A stretch of 64,000 nucleotides of DNA from Sycobia sp. Sy_11. Its lineage: Eukaryota > Arthropoda > Insecta > Hymenoptera > Epichrysomallidae. This document shows, piece by piece, positions 60,447 through 64,000 of this stretch. Where the stretch lies: the NCBI GenBank assembly GCA_018907035.1, contig JACCIC010000275.1, positions 102,501-166,500 on the forward strand, written 5' to 3'. Positions within the stretch are counted from its first letter, which is position 1; every line of letters starts with the position of its first letter. The notes below the pieces were generated by a model. The model made no database searches, was not told the DNA's origin, and saw nothing but the letters and a program-made list of their open reading frames with translations. A program made the position numbers and the translations under genes.

Positions 60447-62407
60447 ACACTGCTGGATTTTAACTTTTGATGTGATTATGTGTATATAGAAAAACTGGCA
60501 TGATATTGATGCGCAGAATTAAGGCGCGCATCAGATTCGAATGGCAATTAAAGTCTTCGTGCGAAAGGTAATTTAACGTTTTATCATTATGCAAAGTTTG
60601 GGGCAAATGTAGAACACGAGCTGCTGTTTTTTTCATTATCTTTTTTTTCACACAAGTGTGTTAAACCAAGTGATATATAGTATTTTCGTTATATTTTGCA
60701 CAAGAGTGTATACATGTGCGTATGTGTGTTTTTTTCGGTATATATGTATGTTAATTTTCAAAAAATACCAAAAATTCAAAACGCCGGGTTGTACAATAGT
60801 CTTTGTTATAAATATATTAACTTTTATGGTAAATTATTGTCTGATAATAATGTCCTATATCAATATTATTCCTTCAAAATGTTATTAATATAACATAAGA
60901 TTTTAATGAAATAATCTAATACAGAGATATATTCGCATGCTAGAAATCCAGTGTTTATCGATATATGTCTTTAACGATATTTCTGATTAAGATTAAATTA
61001 TTTTTAATCTCAGTTTACAAGAAACTAAAAATTTTCTTAACCTATGGATTAGTACTTCTTTCAATCGTTAAACTGTCTTAAATGCTTACTGTTTAATATT
61101 TCACCTTTCGTTACTTTTTTGTATTTAGCGAATTATAAAAGCTAATATTCACATTTTATTGGCCGATTTTCTCTCTTTTATCAAATTTACCATTTATTTC
61201 ACTAGGCACTGATTCTAATGGTCCCAGCATCGCATCTCGAATCAGTAAGATAGAATGTACAGTTTAATGGTAAATCATTATCATCAACGTTTGAGACTTA
61301 TCGTCTAAAAATCCCTCATCACGCTGATTATAAGATCGTTTGGCAGAACAGACGGCGAGAAGTCAAGCGTTGACGCCATGGTGTGACATAACGTTCGTGT
61401 AAAGTGACGCGAGCATTTTGTTTCTTATTATCTCTATTAATTAACGTGGCTCTATTTACACTTGAAAATAGCGGTGTTAATAAATGACAGAGATCCACGA
61501 TGTGTTTGTAAACAAAGCTCGTACGTATCTGACGGTTTGACTTGTAATTCGTCGCGTACTAAATGAACCGTATGATATGCCTGGAAAATGGGACTTTTCT
61601 TCAATAACTCCCAAATGTTTACTATTGTTTTTACGTATCTCATTGATTGTAAAATTGGAACCATTACAATCGTTCTCGAAAAATTTATTACGCTAAACTG
61701 GAAAGTCAAATTAGAAAAGGAAATTTTCTAATTGGACATATAAGATGTATGACTATCCTTTGACGTTTCAAATCATACTGAATATAAAAAAAAAAAGGAC
61801 CAGTTAATCGTCAATCCAGATTGTATTCTTAAACATTCAAATTAAAAATCAGACCGCGCTACGCTAATTGCATTACCTCCGTCCGCTGTAACAACAGTTT
61901 CATAATGCCAGCTAAATGCAATACGTCAAATGTCATAGACCTTATTCGCTAATCGACACATTATGTCGCAATGACGCGCGAATCCTTTATCTTTGACATT
62001 ACATCGGCGAAGTCGGCGAATATAATATTTTAAATGTGCTTAAAATTAGCGTATGGAGAGGGTGGTACAGACTGGATAATCAAATGAGTTGAAATTACAA
62101 GATTCAAGCAGTGGATTAATGATAATTAATGATAAATAAGATAATAGAAGGGTCATTGAAACTACAACTTTTATATAGTAACAGAAACACGTGATAAATC
62201 GCAAGATTGGGGAGAATTTCAAATTTGCGAAATCTCGGTTCACTGTATAATATGCGTTGTATGTATAGTACAACGTGCTTTTAATAAAAGATAAGAGAAG
62301 CTCGCGGCATTATACGTATAGATTTACACGTATTTTATCTGACGCGATAAAAATAGAAACTCCGTATACCGATTCTTTCAAGTTCGACTGGTAGAATATC
62401 CATATAT

Positions 62408-62491
62408 ACATACATACATACATACATACATACATACATACATACATACATTATACATACATACATACATACATACCACGTGCATACATAC

Positions 62492-62551
<60 letters not shown>
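62408..62551. repeat. Compound (CATA)n(TA)n tract
   Basis: Long CATA array interrupted by TTATAC and CCACGTG, then a TA run from about 62503. Confidence 0.95.
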
Positions 62552-62557
<6 letters not shown>

Positions 62558-62774
62558 CGATGGCAAAATTGCCCGATCGAAAAATTCCCAAGAGCCCTAT
62601 ATGAGGCGGCGAATCTGAAATAGCTTCTAAAATGGGAATCTGAAGCAGCACGCGCGCGCTCGCGCTCGCGAAGGTCGCAGCCTTCGCTTGTCTCTCGCAA
62701 TGTCGCGAATGCCCCCCCGGACACCTGCAGCGCGAGTCCCCGAGGAATACATACATCGGCATCGATATATACAT

Positions 62775-62781
<7 letters not shown>

Positions 62782-62823
<42 letters not shown>
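62782..62823. repeat. (TA)n microsatellite
   Basis: TA run preceded by a few CA units. Confidence 0.95.
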
Positions 62824-62826
<3 letters not shown>

Positions 62827-63039
62827 TATCGATATAATTTAAATTAAATAATTTAAGAAATAAATAAATAAATTCGATCTTGGGTGGGCAATCCTTGAAA
62901 TCGGTTTGCATCTGCTGTAACATCATATAATGCAAGGAGTTATAATTTATATAAAAACATCACCCGCTGCCTATATATTGTTAAGAGTTAAAAAATTATT
63001 GGACTAAATGTAGATGAAACTAATCAAAACCAAAATGTA

Positions 63040-63042
<3 letters not shown>

Positions 63043-63091
<49 letters not shown>
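63043..63091. repeat. (TA)n microsatellite
   Basis: Perfect TA run of about 49 bp. Confidence 0.95.
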
Positions 63092-63093
<2 letters not shown>

Positions 63094-63859
63094 TCATAAA
63101 AATTCGTTTTGAGATCATTAATACTTCACTCCCTTAAGGCGACAGGTGATCTATTCCAATCGAAGCAAGTTCAAAAATGAGGCAAATACTTATTATTATG
63201 AAAAAATTTAATACTTAATTTTGAATTTGTAAGAATTGAATAAAAAAGAAAAAGAGAAAAAATTGTTTTTTTTTCCACCTTTGGACTTCATAGACGAACG
63301 AACTACTATAGAGTCAATAGCTCTCTAATATATTCAACTGTATAGCGATAATTTGTACGATCCAAACAGTCATGGCAGTATTTCCATCGCTGACGAAATA
63401 TTTGAATATAAAATAAGTTCAGGAACAGTGCTCGTTACGTGATATAACAAAATTTAACAAAATTATTGTTTTTACACAAGTTGGATAATTATCAAGATAG
63501 ACGAAACATAATTCGAATTTGAATCTACATTTCACCTTATGTCACCAGCATGGATTTATCAGTAGATAAATCAGAAGCGATCTATTCCTATGTAGACGCG
63601 CGTAGACAATTCAAAAATGCATTGCATTACAGTTGCATTTGCGATAAGAATCGCGATAATGAGAAAGTCAAAGAATAATACACAGAATAGATCGTATCCG
63701 TTCTCCTCTCTGTTGTCCTAGTACTGAGATCCGCGGATGCTTCAGGACGGAGGGCCAGACCTACTTTAAATATAGTTGTCTCCAAATGTTTCTTTTTGTT
63801 TTTACCGTTATTTCACTCATAAAAAATCAATAATTTTTTAATTTATATAAATAAGTATA

Positions 63860-63867
<8 letters not shown>

Positions 63868-63915
<48 letters not shown>
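63868..63915. repeat. (TA)n microsatellite
   Basis: Perfect TA run of about 48 bp. Confidence 0.95.
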
Positions 63916-63917
<2 letters not shown>

Positions 63918-64000
63918 GATCATGACGAACGATCACGCGCGGCACCTTGCACGTTCTATATATATGCGTCAGCTCGCCACGCTCCGATGCACGAGTTACA

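Larger units (their letters stand above)
60146..64000 (+). other. Intron 1 of the WDG[T/S]FV gene (runs off the window)
   Basis: At least 3.85 kb after the donor at 60146, AT-rich, with (TA)n at 60292-60337, 60398-60443, 62503-62551, 62782-62823, 63043-63091 and 63868-63915. No plus-strand exon was recognised. A small GC-rich island at 62560-62770 has no supported gene. Confidence 0.5.

Noticed and set aside
62335..62826. 163-codon minus-strand frame
   Set aside because: Tyr-Ile and Met-Tyr-Val-Cys runs encoded by TA and CATA arrays.

Overview
The window is nuclear DNA from an arthropod, most likely an insect. A hymenopteran is my first guess but is not proven. The evidence is spliced genes with GT-AG introns, strong base-composition swings (AT-rich deserts broken by GC- and CpG-rich patches), a very high density of (TA)n, (GA)n and (CA)n microsatellites, and a decayed RNase H-bearing non-LTR retrotransposon. 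Nothing prokaryotic is seen: no operons, CRISPR, rRNA or recognisable tRNA.

Three real genes can be supported. (1) A UBE2R (CDC34-type) ubiquitin-conjugating enzyme lies on the minus strand. Coding exon 1 is at 7095-7268 and exon 2 at 4055-4141; the rest, including the catalytic cysteine, lies beyond base 1. (2) A complete two-exon microsomal glutathione S-transferase of the MGST1/MAPEG type lies on the plus strand (9863-9979 and 10650-10973), divergent from UBE2R with start codons about 2.6 kb apart. (3) A very GC-rich 640-codon first exon lies at 58226-60145 on the plus strand. It encodes an unrecognised, low-complexity, Thr/Ser-rich protein with three copies of a WDG[T/S]FV motif, and ends at a clean phase-0 donor; its remaining exons lie outside the window.

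Layout: 1-8.6 kb is the UBE2R 5' part with its CpG-rich upstream region; 9.8-11.0 kb is MGST1; 11-40 kb is mostly AT-rich noncoding DNA with microsatellites, scattered GC-rich patches and a few weak exon candidates. The interval 40.2-46.0 kb looks like a transposon graveyard: an LTR-like segment, two tandem imperfect hairpins, and a minus-strand non-LTR element with ORF1 (CCHC knuckle), endonuclease, RT and RNase H, all broken. The interval 46-57 kb is again gene-poor with GC patches, and 57.2-60.2 kb is the GC-rich gene, followed by an intron of at least 3.8 kb.

The genes do not form a pathway: they are a proteasome-targeting E2, a membrane detoxification enzyme and a probable disordered scaffold protein. 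No new system is demonstrated. The items most worth checking are the WDG[T/S]FV protein, the inverted duplication at 24.6-24.8 kb whose two arms carry the same short peptide frame, the paired hairpins at 40.5-40.7 kb, and a small candidate MITE at 52.7 kb.
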